A stretch of DNA of 64,000 nt from Roseibium aggregatum (GCF_017309185.1 NZ_JAEKJZ010000009.1:62001-126000); one strand, 5' to 3'; positions 1-9,361 are shown, counted from the stretch's first letter. Notes: generated by a model not told the origin, from the letters alone. Numbers and translations: made by a program.

Positions 1-315
1 AAGGCCCGCCGGGTGTTCATGTCCGCGCGTGTCTTCGGCGCCGACGAGGCCAGGGACCTCGATCTGGTTGCAAAGGTCGCCCCCGAGACGGAGCTTGACG
101 AGGCGGTCGAGAAGGAAATCAGGCCTTACCTCTCCGCCGCACCCGCCGCCGTTGCCGCTTCCAAGGCATTGGCGAGAGCCCTGGGGCCCACTATCTCGGC
201 GGACGTCATCGAGGACACGATTCGCCGTCTCGCGGATACCTGGGAAACCCCGGAAGCCAACGAGGGCATTGCGGCGTTTTTCGAAAAACGCAAGCCGAAC
301 TGGGTGAGCGCTTGA
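1..315 (+). CDS. Enoyl-CoA hydratase/isomerase family protein, C-terminal part
   Basis: The reading frame is open from the first base, so the 5' part of the gene lies outside the window. The visible 104 residues match the C-terminal end of the crotonase family: a segment reading RRVFMSARVFGADEARDLDL followed by a helical tail with SKALAR. In crotonases this part forms the helices that close the active site and make the trimer contacts. The catalytic oxyanion-hole residues are in the missing part, so the substrate cannot be named. A methylglutaconyl-CoA hydratase or a general enoyl-CoA hydratase are both possible. The stop is at 313-315, and the next gene converges on it from the minus strand. 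Confidence 0.8.
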   Translation, partial: KARRVFMSARVFGADEARDLDLVAKVAPETELDEAVEKEIRPYLSAAPAAVAASKALARALGPTISADVIEDTIRRLADTWETPEANEGIAAFFEKRKPNWVSA

Positions 316-385
316 AGCTTCGTGGTCGAAATCAACCGCACCTCTGAGCCGAAACCTGCCATAAAACGGCTTGAGGCGCGTCCGG

Positions 386-1222
386 TTACCCGCTGGACTG
401 CCGCCGCGCGTGTTCGATCAGCGCGGCGATGCGGGCGACCTGCACCTGTTCGACCTCCTGCTCCGGCTCGGCATCCGCGCCGTAAAGACGTTCCCGGCGC
501 TTGCGGATCTTCTTGCGCTGCCCCTCGCTGATACCGTCGGGCAGCTCGATCCCGGCCCGGTCCATGTCCACGAGAATGCGCTGCAGGTCGGGAACGAGTT
601 CCGAGGAAATCGTGAAACTCGCGCTGTCCTTGCGCTTGAACACGATCGTCTTGGTGCTTTGGGCGCCGTTCAGAAGAACCGCCTTGCGCGGTCCGGCCGA
701 ACCGATGGTCGACTGGAACCAGGCCACCCATCCGGCGGCTTCCCAGACGAGAACCTCGACCTTTTTCAGCTCCTCATACATCACCCGGACCCGAAGGCCG
801 AACTGGGTGAACTCGAAGCCATTGCTGAAAAACCGAACCCAGGACGTTTCCAGCCGAACCGCGACGGTGAAGCAGACGATCGACGCGGACGCCGGAACCA
901 GGGCGAAAAACGCCAGCAACGCGCTTGGGCCCGTTGTCGCGCCCATGCCGATAAAGGCCAGCGAAAACAGGACGACGCCAAGCACGAAGCCGATCGCGTC
1001 GAAAACGACAACCGGAGGATTGGCCACCGGCCTGACCGCGCCGGAGGGCGCCTGGGGCCTTGGCAGCGCCGCGTAGATGCCACCCGCCGCCACAAGGCAC
1101 AGCAGACTGCTCAAGAGAGACATGAAAAAATAGCCGCCGACGATGCCCAGGACACAAAGGGTCAGGGGGACGAGGCGGCGCAGAAATTCAAGCTTGGCCG
1201 ATTTGCCCAAAACGCTCTCCAC
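386..1222 (-). CDS. Hypothetical inner-membrane protein with four predicted membrane segments
   Basis: This 278-residue protein is not recognised as a named family. Residues about 15-55 form two hydrophobic helices and residues about 70-130 two more. They are followed by a soluble C-terminal half with alternating hydrophobic strands and a basic RKKIRKRRERL stretch near residue 245. The topology suggests a membrane anchor with a cytoplasmic domain, perhaps PH-like, but that is inference. A long plus-strand frame covers the same bases. It encodes an Arg/Asp-rich low-complexity product, whereas the minus frame encodes clear membrane helices, so the minus strand was chosen. The gene stands alone and converges with the hydratase gene. 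Confidence 0.65.
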   Translation of the reverse strand: MESVLGKSAKLEFLRRLVPLTLCVLGIVGGYFFMSLLSSLLCLVAAGGIYAALPRPQAPSGAVRPVANPPVVVFDAIGFVLGVVLFSLAFIGMGATTGPSALLAFFALVPASASIVCFTVAVRLETSWVRFFSNGFEFTQFGLRVRVMYEELKKVEVLVWEAAGWVAWFQSTIGSAGPRKAVLLNGAQSTKTIVFKRKDSASFTISSELVPDLQRILVDMDRAGIELPDGISEGQRKKIRKRRERLYGADAEPEQEVEQVQVARIAALIEHARRQSSG

Positions 1223-1535
1223 GCCTTCAAACAGGTGAACCGTTACTTAAAAACTCGGGAGACTGACTGATTCTCCCATTGAATCAACTGAAGGCACCGA
1301 AATCAAGCGAAGGCGAAAACTATCCAAAATCAATGTAACCGGAAGGCGAAGCCTTTCCTCCGATAATTTCGGAAAATTTTAAGCAAAGCCCGCTTCCAAA
1401 ACGCTCTAAGGTCGAAGAGTGTTCAATTGGAAAAGTTTGCAGGAACGCAGGCCGATTGATGCTCACGGCCACCGGTGACGGTTAGGCCACTTGTTTTTCG
1501 AGACCTGCCTGCTTACAGCGCGCGCACGATCCGCG
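1223..1535. other. Gene-free stretch between the membrane protein and the response regulator
   Basis: No plausible gene is seen on either strand. The stretch is less GC-rich than its surroundings. It contains a short inverted repeat at 1257-1277 (GGGAGA/TCTCCC around a 9-base loop) just upstream of the minus-strand membrane gene. It should also hold that gene's promoter and the 3' end of the response-regulator transcript. No terminator with a clear T-run was found. Confidence 0.4.
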
Positions 1536-2354
1536 CTATGTTTTCATCTTTTGCATCAGAAGCTTGAATATTTCGATGGGAGGATAAGGATACTCAACGG
1601 TATTGCTGATCCCCGCATCCTTTATACATTCCCTTTGTTCTTGCGAGAGGTTCGACGGAGCCAGAAGAACCGATATACCTTTCCAGTCTTTGCCTATGCC
1701 TTCGGTGACGTACTTTAGGTAATAGTGGACGATCTTGCTGTAGACGATAAAAAGGATATCCGAGCCTTCTACGGAGAAGCTTTTCTTTACCAACTGGTCT
1801 TCCGATATCACCGAAACAGTGCAGCCCAGCTCATTGAGCGCGGCGAGAATCGGTCGCACGGAAGCCGGGTTCTGCACGACGAACGAAACCCTGAGCTCCT
1901 CACTGGCGGAACGCTGTTTCTGGATGGCGTTGTAGATGCGTCGCAGCTTGTCTTGGTTCTGTTTCTTGACGCGCAAGACCTGACCGAGACTCGCCTCGAC
2001 TGTTGCCAGAAGCAGATCGTAGTCAACAGGCTTAGTGAGATAATCGTCCACACCGAGCCGTTTGCCTTCAATAAGATCGTCCCGGGTCGCTTTGGCAGTC
2101 AGGAAAATGAACGGAACATCGTTGAGGCCAGGACGTTTCTCGCGCACATGCCTAAGAAGGCCGGGTCCGTCCAGTTTTGGCATCATCATATCACTGATGA
2201 TAAGGTCCGGCTTTTCTTCTTGCAGAATTTCCAGGGCTGCCTGGCCATTCTTGGCCGTCCACACTTCATAGCCTTCGTCTTCAAGCTCCTCCTTCAAATC
2301 CTGAAGAAGCATGTCCTCGTCTTCGACGCAAAGTATTGTAGATTTTTCAGACAT
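1536..2354 (-). CDS. Response regulator with receiver domain and uncharacterised C-terminal domain
   Basis: Residues 1-125 are a CheY-like receiver. The acidic pocket is ED at 11-12, the phosphoacceptor is Asp55 in LIISDMMMP, the conserved Thr lies in FLTAKA and the Lys in LTKPVD. A charged helical linker (about 126-150) leads to a C-terminal half (about 153-272). That half has no helix-turn-helix, no GGDEF, EAL or kinase motif, and its pattern (FVVQNPASVRPILAAL, ILFIVYSK) looks like a second, degenerate alpha/beta fold. It lies 18 bases downstream of a histidine kinase gene on the same strand, so the two form a two-component pair. Output is probably by protein-protein contact rather than DNA binding, which is inference. 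Confidence 0.88.
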   Translation of the reverse strand: MSEKSTILCVEDEDMLLQDLKEELEDEGYEVWTAKNGQAALEILQEEKPDLIISDMMMPKLDGPGLLRHVREKRPGLNDVPFIFLTAKATRDDLIEGKRLGVDDYLTKPVDYDLLLATVEASLGQVLRVKKQNQDKLRRIYNAIQKQRSASEELRVSFVVQNPASVRPILAALNELGCTVSVISEDQLVKKSFSVEGSDILFIVYSKIVHYYLKYVTEGIGKDWKGISVLLAPSNLSQEQRECIKDAGISNTVEYPYPPIEIFKLLMQKMKT

Positions 2355-2372
2355 TTTACTTAACCTATAGCG

Positions 2373-3968
2373 TCAAACCGTTGCAGCTTTCAGCTTGCCT
2401 TGGCCTTTTTTCCGACGTGCCGCACGACTGAGAACAGGCAAGGAAACCGTAACGGCCGTTCCCTGACCAACTTCGCTTTCGACGTGCACCTTTCCTCCGT
2501 GTTTCTCCAGAATCATCTTTGTCATGTTGAGTCCGATTCCGGTGCCGGCGATGCCGCTCGATGTTGAAGCGCGGAAGTAACGGTTGAAAATTTTCGGGAC
2601 CTCTTCAGCCGGAATGCCGACACCTTGATCACGGACGGTAATCATCGCCTGCCCGCCCGCCTCGGATCCGGTGACGTATATGGTTGTGTTCTCGGGGGAA
2701 TACTTGATCGCATTCGAAATGAGGTTTGAGACGCTCTGCTCGATCAGTTTTTTATCGATCTCGATTTCCTCTGGCAGAAACGCGACGTCGATCTCGAATA
2801 GATGCGTTCTTGTTATCGCGATATAGCGATCGCAAACGGATTTCACCAGATCGCCCAAGCTGACGGGTTCCCGTTCGATCTCCATACCGACCGATTGCGA
2901 TTGCGAAAAATTGAGGAACCGGTCGATCAGATACTGCATTCGTTGAACCGAGTCCCGGATGTTGCCGAGCCGCTCTGAAAGAGCTTCCGGCTTTATCCTG
3001 TCGATCTTTCTCAGAATGCGTTGTGCATTGCTGTCAATGATCGCCAGGGGAGTCCTGAATTCGTGCGACGCCATGGACACGAACTCGCGCTGCATCTCGT
3101 TCAATTCTTTTTCTTTTCTGAGATGCCGAACGAGTTCGTCCGTGTGACTCTGGAGTATGGAATGCTGCTCTTTATACTTGGTGATATCCGTATAGACGCA
3201 CAGCATTCCGCCTGAATCGGTCCTGGTTCTTGTAATCTTGTACCAGATGCCGAAAGGGTATTCACGTTCGGTCCACATGGCGGAATCGGAGAGTTCGTCG
3301 AGCGTCCTGTCGGGTTCATCAGGAAAAACAGACTGCACAATCTCACTCAAGCTTGCCTTCCGGACAAGCAACGCAGGAAACTGCGGATAGATCTCGAACA
3401 TCTTGTTGTTTGCCAGAACCACGCGACCATCGGGATCCGCGATCACCAGCCCGTCTTTGATGGCATTGATCGAATTCACGAGCATGTCGTGATGAACAGC
3501 AAGTTCGCGTGTCCGTTCCCCGAGAGAAGCCTCAAGCTGATCCCTGGCTTCCTTGAGCGCGATTTCCTGCTCATGCTCGACAGTAATGTCGCTGTAGATC
3601 GTTATGAAACCGCCATTTTCCATTGGCGTACCCTGAACACGTATGACAGTGCCGTCGGGACGGGTGCGCACAAAATCGTGCGGCAGGAACATTTTGGCCA
3701 GGTCAATGCGCACCTGCACCAAGTCTTCGGGATTGCCCGGACCGTAGTCACCCCGCTCGGCATTGTACCGCAGAACACCGGCGAGGCTCCTGTCTTTTTC
3801 AAGGAGCTCGACGGGAAGCGCCAGAAGGTCCATTGCGGTCCGGTTAATCATCACCAGATCGAGATTTCCGTCCATCACCGAAAAACCCTGATGCATCGAT
3901 GAAGCCAAACTGTCGAGCAGGGAACTTGGATCGAAATCGCCATAAATGAAATGCTTTGACTTGTTCAT
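2373..3968 (-). CDS. PAS-domain sensor histidine kinase
   Basis: The 531-residue protein has no membrane segments, so it should sense a cytoplasmic signal. Domains in order: a first PAS (about 22-135, ending in IYSDIT), a coiled coil (about 132-160), a second PAS (about 163-265, ending in VYTDIT), a second coiled coil, HisKA with the H-box SMASHEFRTPL (His302), and a HATPase domain with N-box SNLISNAIKYSP, DQGVGIP and GTGIGL. It is the first gene of a two-gene operon with the response regulator. Start: ATG (CAT at 3966-3968), preceded by a long AT-rich leader. The ligand or cofactor of the PAS domains cannot be read from the sequence. Confidence 0.93.
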   Translation of the reverse strand: MNKSKHFIYGDFDPSSLLDSLASSMHQGFSVMDGNLDLVMINRTAMDLLALPVELLEKDRSLAGVLRYNAERGDYGPGNPEDLVQVRIDLAKMFLPHDFVRTRPDGTVIRVQGTPMENGGFITIYSDITVEHEQEIALKEARDQLEASLGERTRELAVHHDMLVNSINAIKDGLVIADPDGRVVLANNKMFEIYPQFPALLVRKASLSEIVQSVFPDEPDRTLDELSDSAMWTEREYPFGIWYKITRTRTDSGGMLCVYTDITKYKEQHSILQSHTDELVRHLRKEKELNEMQREFVSMASHEFRTPLAIIDSNAQRILRKIDRIKPEALSERLGNIRDSVQRMQYLIDRFLNFSQSQSVGMEIEREPVSLGDLVKSVCDRYIAITRTHLFEIDVAFLPEEIEIDKKLIEQSVSNLISNAIKYSPENTTIYVTGSEAGGQAMITVRDQGVGIPAEEVPKIFNRYFRASTSSGIAGTGIGLNMTKMILEKHGGKVHVESEVGQGTAVTVSLPVLSRAARRKKGQGKLKAATV

Positions 3969-4319
3969 CTGCCTATATTCATTTCATTCTCGTTAGTTGT
4001 ATCTTTGCCGATTTCAAAATAACAAAACGTAAATTTCAAAAGATATAAAGTTTTACTATTTTATCATCGGAATAAATGCTCGCATTAATCGCGACATAAT
4101 TCACCAGAATTACATTTCTTTCACGTTATTATGCGCAAGGAGGTGACAATATTACTATTGTTTAAAATTACAAAACTGCCTGACCCAAGAACATATATGA
4201 GATTCCGTCGGCAGCATTTCGCAATGCCAACGCAAAAGGTCATTCCGCAGAGGTAGAAAACCGGATTCCGCGCGACGCTCAGACGACTCACGGAAGCCTA
4301 ATCGGGAAATTTTGGAGGC
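3969..4319. other. AT-rich gene-free region upstream of the sensor kinase
   Basis: About 350 bases without a supportable gene on either strand. The part from 3970 to 4210 is conspicuously AT-rich for this chromosome and should carry the promoter of the kinase/regulator operon. An AGGAGGTG string at 4138-4145 looks like a ribosome-binding site on the plus strand, but no reasonable ORF follows it. The right end abuts the CCA end of the tRNA gene. Confidence 0.4.
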
Positions 4320-4395
4320 TGGTGCCGCTGATAGGACTCGAACCTACGACCCCATCATTACGAATGACGTGCTCTACCATCTGAGCTACAGCGGC
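4320..4395 (-). tRNA. tRNA-Thr, anticodon CGT
   Basis: The reverse complement folds into a full cloverleaf. The 7-bp acceptor stem is GCCGCTG/CAGCGGC. The D arm is GCTC/GAGC. The anticodon stem CGTCA/TGATG holds the loop TTCGTAA, whose central CGT is the anticodon for ACG threonine codons. The T arm is GTAGG-TTCGAGT-CCTAT. Discriminator A and an encoded CCA end the molecule (4320-4322 on the plus strand). It is 76 nucleotides long and shows no intron. It stands alone. Confidence 0.97.
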
Positions 4396-4569
4396 AATCT
4401 CTGGCGGTGAACCAGGTAACGCGCTCCGGCGCGAAAGCCCGATCAGGATCGGATGCGCCGCTAATTACCGGAGCTTGGCGGCGGATGCAAGGGCCAAAGT
4501 CGCCAAGATCACATCTTCTCCGCCCGCCCGGCAGGGAGCCGCTCGCGGGCAGCGGAGCGGCTCGGTCGA

Positions 4570-6567
4570 TCAGTTGAAGAAACGCGGCCGCGGCGACTTG
4601 GCCGTCTTGTCCTCGTCTTCCTCCTCCGGCCCGGGATCGTCCGGCATTCTGGAAAGCGGAAACTCGATCGGGCGGTTCAGATCGTCCTTTGAGGCCTCCT
4701 GAGCATGCCTGGCCTCCTCCGCGACTTCGGAGCCATTTCCCGGGGCCGCTGTCAGCGGAGCCTTTGCGGGGGCCACCGGCGGACTGTCTCCGTCGGCTTT
4801 GTCCCCCGGCTCGGAAGACGAAGCCGTGTCCGTCTCGCCGGCTTTCGCCTGACCTGTCTTTTCCGGTTCGGAGATCTTATCCGGTTCCGCCGCTTTTTCG
4901 GGCTGGACCGGCTCCTTTACAGCCGCCGGCTCGAGGGCCGTCTCTGCCGTCGGCGCCTCGGGAAGATCCTTGAGGGCCGGACTGAACTTGACGTCGTCCG
5001 TCGTGCCTTCATAGCCCTTCTTGGACGTGTCGACCGGAACGGCGGCCTCGGCTTTCCCGGCGGATTTCCGGACACCCGGCGCTGTTTCGACAACAGGTGC
5101 GTTCGGTTCTTCCGCCTTCAGCTCGACCGTTTCGGCTTCTTCGGCCTTGACCGGCCCGGATTGCCCAGCGCTTTTGGCCGGTGCGTTTTCTTCGACCGCC
5201 GGCACGACCGGGAGGGCCCGGGCTTCGAACAGGCTGTCTTCCAGCACATCGCCTTCGCCCTCGCTCAGGGTTTCCGGCGTCTCCCAGCGGAAAGCGTCCA
5301 GCTTTCCGGTCACGGGGGAAACCGGCTGCCACTCTGCCGAGACGATGCCGTCGGCGATCCAGGCCTTGTCCTGCGGGGCTTTCAGCGCGCGCGCCAGCCA
5401 GTCGCGCGCCCGGCCACGGTCGCCGTGCTCCGCTTCTTCCAGCTCGGCCATGACCAGGAAAGCCTGACGGGTCGGCTGGGATTGAAGCACTTTCTTCAGC
5501 TGCGCGCGCGCTTCCGTGTATTCGCGCGCTTCCAGCGCAGCCCTTGCAATGGCAAGCGCGCCTTCCGGCGTGTTGGCCCGCTGCGCTGACAGCGACTTGA
5601 CCCGCTTCAGGCGGTCGACGGCGGAATCGCCGGTGCGGACATGGGCGTAGGTCTCCGCCAGCTCCGGATGAGGGAACAGGCGCCAGGTTGCTTCGACAAC
5701 CTTCGACGCCTTGCGGACATCGCCCCGGCGGGTCGCCAGACGCGAGGCAAGAACAGCGGCGGGCACGAGGTCCAGCGCGAGGCCGTGGGCTTCCTTGGCG
5801 AGCGAATAGGCCCGGTCCGGTTCGCCGCTTTCCAGGTTTTGCGCCAGCGCCGTCAGGATCACGGCGCGTTGTCGGCGATAGGCCTTCTTGTCGAGAAGTT
5901 TCGCGGCGTAGTTGCGCTCAAGCGTCTTGAGGGCCTCCTCCCAATGGTGCGCGACGGCCTGATAGCCGAGGACAGCCTTGCCGGCCCATTCCAGACCCGG
6001 CGATGTCTTGACGGCCTCTTCCGCATAGTGGCGGGCGGCAACCGGTTCCCTGTGACGTTCGGCTTCCACGAACAGGCCGTGCAGACCGAGCGCTCTGGTC
6101 TCAGGCTCTTCCAGCATCGCCTCGAAGCGCTGGCGCGCCTCTTCGTCCTTGCCGGCGAGCTGGGCGGTTTGCGCCAGCAGAAGCTTGGCTGCCGGTTCCT
6201 CGGTGAGCAGCTTGTCCGCCTCCAGCGCGTGACGGCGCGCCAGTTTGGCATTGCCGGTGCCGAGCGCGATCAAACCGTGAGACAGCGCCGCGTAGCCCCT
6301 GTCCTTCCGGCGCCGCCTGAAGAAGCGGCTTGCGATCTGAGGCGACTTGAGGACCACCCGGACCGCCCAGACAATCCCGAGAAAGACCGCCAGAAGCGCA
6401 CCGATGACCACGGCGGCCGTAACCGGCGTCTGCTCCCAGATGATGGGGGACTGCCCCGGCGTTTCGCTGTTCCAGGAGATCGAGACGGTACCCGGGAGGT
6501 CTGCCATCCAGGCAAAGCCTGCCGCAAGGCCAAACACCACCAAAAAGAAGAGAAAGACGCGGATCAT
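4570..6567 (-). CDS. hemY: HemY-like tetratricopeptide membrane protein of the heme operon
   Basis: The N terminus carries two membrane segments (about 1-22 and 48-75), typical of HemY_N proteins. A TPR-rich region follows to about residue 430. The remaining roughly 230 residues are a low-complexity tail rich in Glu, Ala, Lys and Pro. Family members in alphaproteobacteria sit at the end of hemC-hemD clusters. Their role is poorly defined; E. coli HemY is proposed to support heme synthesis as a scaffold. This is the last gene of hemC-hemD-mitofilin-hemY, 78 bases after the previous stop. It should not be confused with Bacillus HemY, which is a protoporphyrinogen oxidase. Confidence 0.88.
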   Translation of the reverse strand: MIRVFLFFLVVFGLAAGFAWMADLPGTVSISWNSETPGQSPIIWEQTPVTAAVVIGALLAVFLGIVWAVRVVLKSPQIASRFFRRRRKDRGYAALSHGLIALGTGNAKLARRHALEADKLLTEEPAAKLLLAQTAQLAGKDEEARQRFEAMLEEPETRALGLHGLFVEAERHREPVAARHYAEEAVKTSPGLEWAGKAVLGYQAVAHHWEEALKTLERNYAAKLLDKKAYRRQRAVILTALAQNLESGEPDRAYSLAKEAHGLALDLVPAAVLASRLATRRGDVRKASKVVEATWRLFPHPELAETYAHVRTGDSAVDRLKRVKSLSAQRANTPEGALAIARAALEAREYTEARAQLKKVLQSQPTRQAFLVMAELEEAEHGDRGRARDWLARALKAPQDKAWIADGIVSAEWQPVSPVTGKLDAFRWETPETLSEGEGDVLEDSLFEARALPVVPAVEENAPAKSAGQSGPVKAEEAETVELKAEEPNAPVVETAPGVRKSAGKAEAAVPVDTSKKGYEGTTDDVKFSPALKDLPEAPTAETALEPAAVKEPVQPEKAAEPDKISEPEKTGQAKAGETDTASSSEPGDKADGDSPPVAPAKAPLTAAPGNGSEVAEEARHAQEASKDDLNRPIEFPLSRMPDDPGPEEEDEDKTAKSPRPRFFN

Positions 6568-6645
6568 CAGGCTCGCTCCCGAGGATTGCCGGAACCATCC
6601 GGCTTGGTATCGTTTTGTTCGAACGGCCGGAACTCCGGCGGCCGA

Positions 6646-8526
6646 TTAACTGTCTTTCGCGGCAAGCTCATTGAGAACCTCCTGCGAAGCCTTGTCGGTC
6701 AGCGCATCGACTTCGACGCGCGCGCGTGCCTTGTCGGCCCAGTCCACACCGGCCGCCTTCGCCGCGTCCGGCAGCTCCGCATAGGCCGTGAGCGCGCCCT
6801 CCAGGTCACCGGTCGATACGGCACTTTCCATGCGCTGCAGCACTGCCTCCGGTCCGGAACCGTCCCCGTCATTGAGACCGCGCACCGTCACGATCGATTT
6901 TGCGCTGGCCAGAAGGCTGTCCAGCACGTCGCCGGACCGGTCCGGTTCGGCGAAGGTCTGGTACATTCCGCGTGCCACCGGCGGGAACTTTGCGATCAGC
7001 ACGGAGGCCGGCTCCACGCCGGTCTTGGCGTGGCTTTCAAGCCCGGCAAGATCGATGTCGGCGGGCAACCCCGCCTTGACCGCCGCCAGCTCGGTCTCGT
7101 AGGGGCGGCCGGAGTCAACCGCGGACTTCAGCGCCGAAACGGACAGCGCCCGCGCGGCGACTTCCCGCGCGGTTGCATCGCCCATGGTCGATTCGACCTG
7201 TTCAAGCCGGGCCGACAGGGACTTCAGCTCAGCGCGAATGTCTTCGAGCGCAGCATCGTTGGCGGCCCCGACGGCCTTGATGTCCGCCGAGAGGCTGGTC
7301 AGCGTCTCGGTCGCGCGGGCCTGGCTGTCAGCCAGGGTTTTCAGGGATGTGTCGGAGGTCGAAACCGCGGTCTGGGCCGCCTTGGCGGTTGCCTCGGTGT
7401 TGTCCAGCCGGGTCTTGAGACCGCTCAGGTCCGTGGTCAGGCCGCTCAACTGCTTTTCGAGGCCGCTGACGGAGCCTGACAGCGTATCCGTTTCGGACGT
7501 CGCAGCGCTTGCTTCGCTTTCCAGCTTGGCTAGCCTGTCTTCCAGCGGCTTCAGGTTAACGGGTGCGCCGTCGCCGGAACCGCCGGTCGTGGCGGAGGCA
7601 ACCGCGGAGGACAACTGGCCGCGCAGATCCTCGATATCGCTTTTCAAGGCCGAGACGTCCGGAGCGGCGTCAGCGGACGCGGCGGACTGCGCCTCCTCAA
7701 GCTTGCCTTCGAGCGAAGTGACTTTCTCTTCAAGCGCAGCCAGATCGCCGCTGTTGTTCTGCCCGGCGACCGTTGAGCCCAGGGCACCCAGCTTGCTCTC
7801 CAGATCGGCAATCTTCCGTTCCGCCGCCGACAGCGCGCTGGCAAGCTGCGGGTCGGTTTCCGCCGGCAATTTGACGAGCCCCGCCTGATACAGGCCGAAG
7901 CCGCCGCCGAGCACCAGAATGCCGCCGATCACGGCCGCGATCAGCACGCCGAACGCGCTGACCCCGCCCCGGTCTTCCGCCGCCGGGGGGCTGGAGAAAG
8001 TCGTGGAGCCAACAGGTTTCGCCGCGCTTGTGGAAGATGTTGACGACGACGGCTTGCTGCTCGTGGCGGATGCTGAACCCGCTGACGAGGTGGAGGTGGA
8101 GGACATCCCCGGGGTTGACGAAGCGTTACTCTTGCTGTCGACCGATTTGCTATCAGCCGTTTTATTTACAGAGGTTTTAGTGTCAGACGGGGAAATCTTC
8201 GGGGTCGTGGAGGAAGCTGAGGATTTCGCCGCGCCGGCACCCGTCGAGGCCGAAGCCGCGGTGCCGGCCGCCTTGCCTGATGACGCCCCTGACGTGTCCG
8301 GTTTCGTTCCGCTTGCCGAAGACGTTGACCCGGTCGAGCTTTTGTCATCCGTGGCGCTGCCCGGCTTGGCATCGACCTTTTCCGCTTTCAGATCGATGGT
8401 CACCGGCCGCTTGGAGGAGCCGGCGGTCGAGGATGACTTGCCGGTGTCCGGTTTATCCGAATCTCCGGGACCCTTGCCTCCCGCTGAGGACGATGCTCCG
8501 CCAGAAGATTTCTTGTCCGTCGCCAT
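6646..8526 (-). CDS. Mitofilin-like (COG4223-type) membrane protein
   Basis: Residues 1 to about 190 are a low-complexity stretch of Ser, Thr, Ala, Lys and Asp. A single membrane helix follows (about 195-220, FGVLIAAVIGGILVLGGGFG), then a long heptad-rich region predicted as coiled coil (about 230-480) and an alanine-rich helical C-terminal domain. This arrangement matches the alphaproteobacterial homologues of mitochondrial Mic60/mitofilin, which are commonly encoded in the heme operon and anchored in the inner membrane facing the periplasm. ATG start at 8526. The gap of 118 bases to hemD is large for the operon and may hold an internal promoter. The low-complexity N terminus makes the exact length less certain. 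Confidence 0.85.
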   Translation of the reverse strand: MATDKKSSGGASSSAGGKGPGDSDKPDTGKSSSTAGSSKRPVTIDLKAEKVDAKPGSATDDKSSTGSTSSASGTKPDTSGASSGKAAGTAASASTGAGAAKSSASSTTPKISPSDTKTSVNKTADSKSVDSKSNASSTPGMSSTSTSSAGSASATSSKPSSSTSSTSAAKPVGSTTFSSPPAAEDRGGVSAFGVLIAAVIGGILVLGGGFGLYQAGLVKLPAETDPQLASALSAAERKIADLESKLGALGSTVAGQNNSGDLAALEEKVTSLEGKLEEAQSAASADAAPDVSALKSDIEDLRGQLSSAVASATTGGSGDGAPVNLKPLEDRLAKLESEASAATSETDTLSGSVSGLEKQLSGLTTDLSGLKTRLDNTEATAKAAQTAVSTSDTSLKTLADSQARATETLTSLSADIKAVGAANDAALEDIRAELKSLSARLEQVESTMGDATAREVAARALSVSALKSAVDSGRPYETELAAVKAGLPADIDLAGLESHAKTGVEPASVLIAKFPPVARGMYQTFAEPDRSGDVLDSLLASAKSIVTVRGLNDGDGSGPEAVLQRMESAVSTGDLEGALTAYAELPDAAKAAGVDWADKARARVEVDALTDKASQEVLNELAAKDS

Positions 8527-8644
8527 CTGCTCTCCTCCTGGCCCTCAAGGCCTCAAGACCTTCACTATACACGCCTCTTTGCGAAGCGGTACCGCGCGGC
8601 AGCGTCTTTTTCGCGCCGCAAAACATGGACTCCCCCGGATCGGG

Positions 8645-9361
8645 TTAACACTCCGCTAACACCAGATCCAGAACCGCGCTCTCGTTCGGCGTCGCCGCTA
8701 TCCGCACATCCTTGAACCCGGACAGGGGCTCGGCGGCCTGACGCGAGATCGCGTAAATCGACACGCTGGAAAATATGTGTTCCAGCCGGTGACTTCTCAA
8801 CAGATCGGCCAGCGTTTGCGCCGTCCGTTTCGAATATATCAGTATACCGCGATACCCGGACGTGTTGAGCCTCGCGATGAGGTCGCCGTCCAGCCCGGTT
8901 GATGGCGCCATTCTGTAAACAACCACCGTCCGGCAGGCTATCCCGCCTTTGGTCAGGATCCCTTCAAGGTCTCCGGCCCGCTCCCGCGCTGCCGGGTAAA
9001 GGACGGCTCCGGACGCAAGATCCTCCCGCCGGCTTGAAATCAGCGCGCCAAGCGCGGCCACGTCGCCTTCTCCTGTACGGACATCGGCGAACCCCGCAAG
9101 GCGGCAGGCCGACGCGGTCGCCTGTCCGACCGTGAAGACGGGCAGTCCGGCAACCTCGGGCATCTGGACATGATCCGCCACTACGGAAACCGCGCGACGG
9201 CTCGAAAAGGCAAGGGCCGCAACCCCCGTCAGATCGAAGTGCTCCGGCGCTTCGGGTAAAAAATGCAACAGAGGCGCTTCGTCGGCAATGTGACCGAATG
9301 CCCGCAACTTGTCCGCCGTGCGTTTGCAGTCGGGTTGCGGCCGTGTCACCAGGAAGCGCAT
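8645..9361 (-). CDS. hemD: Uroporphyrinogen-III synthase
   Basis: HemD closes and isomerises hydroxymethylbilane to uroporphyrinogen III, the branch point to heme, siroheme and B12. The 238-residue length fits the family. The N terminus has the typical VTRPQPD motif, and the body shows the two-lobed alpha/beta pattern with FSSRRAV, VGQAT, YPAARER and IYSKRTA segments. HemD is weakly conserved in sequence, so position counts: ATG at 9361 lies 3 bases after the hemC stop, which is the standard order. Later B12-dependent metabolism in this window (ecm) depends on the same tetrapyrrole branch, though that link is only metabolic. Confidence 0.93.
   Translation of the reverse strand: MRFLVTRPQPDCKRTADKLRAFGHIADEAPLLHFLPEAPEHFDLTGVAALAFSSRRAVSVVADHVQMPEVAGLPVFTVGQATASACRLAGFADVRTGEGDVAALGALISSRREDLASGAVLYPAARERAGDLEGILTKGGIACRTVVVYRMAPSTGLDGDLIARLNTSGYRGILIYSKRTAQTLADLLRSHRLEHIFSSVSIYAISRQAAEPLSGFKDVRIAATPNESAVLDLVLAEC

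Noticed and set aside
371..1270. 299-codon plus-strand frame opposite the first membrane protein
   Set aside because: It encodes Arg/Asp/Gln-rich low-complexity sequence, whereas the minus strand encodes regular membrane helices.
4138..4145. AGGAGGTG as a ribosome-binding site for a small gene
   Set aside because: No open frame of useful length follows on the plus strand before the tRNA.
5641..7479. 612-codon plus-strand frame across hemY and the mitofilin-like gene
   Set aside because: It spans two genes and their gap on the opposite strand and encodes Arg/Gly-rich sequence without motifs. The minus-strand genes have membrane helices and conserved order.
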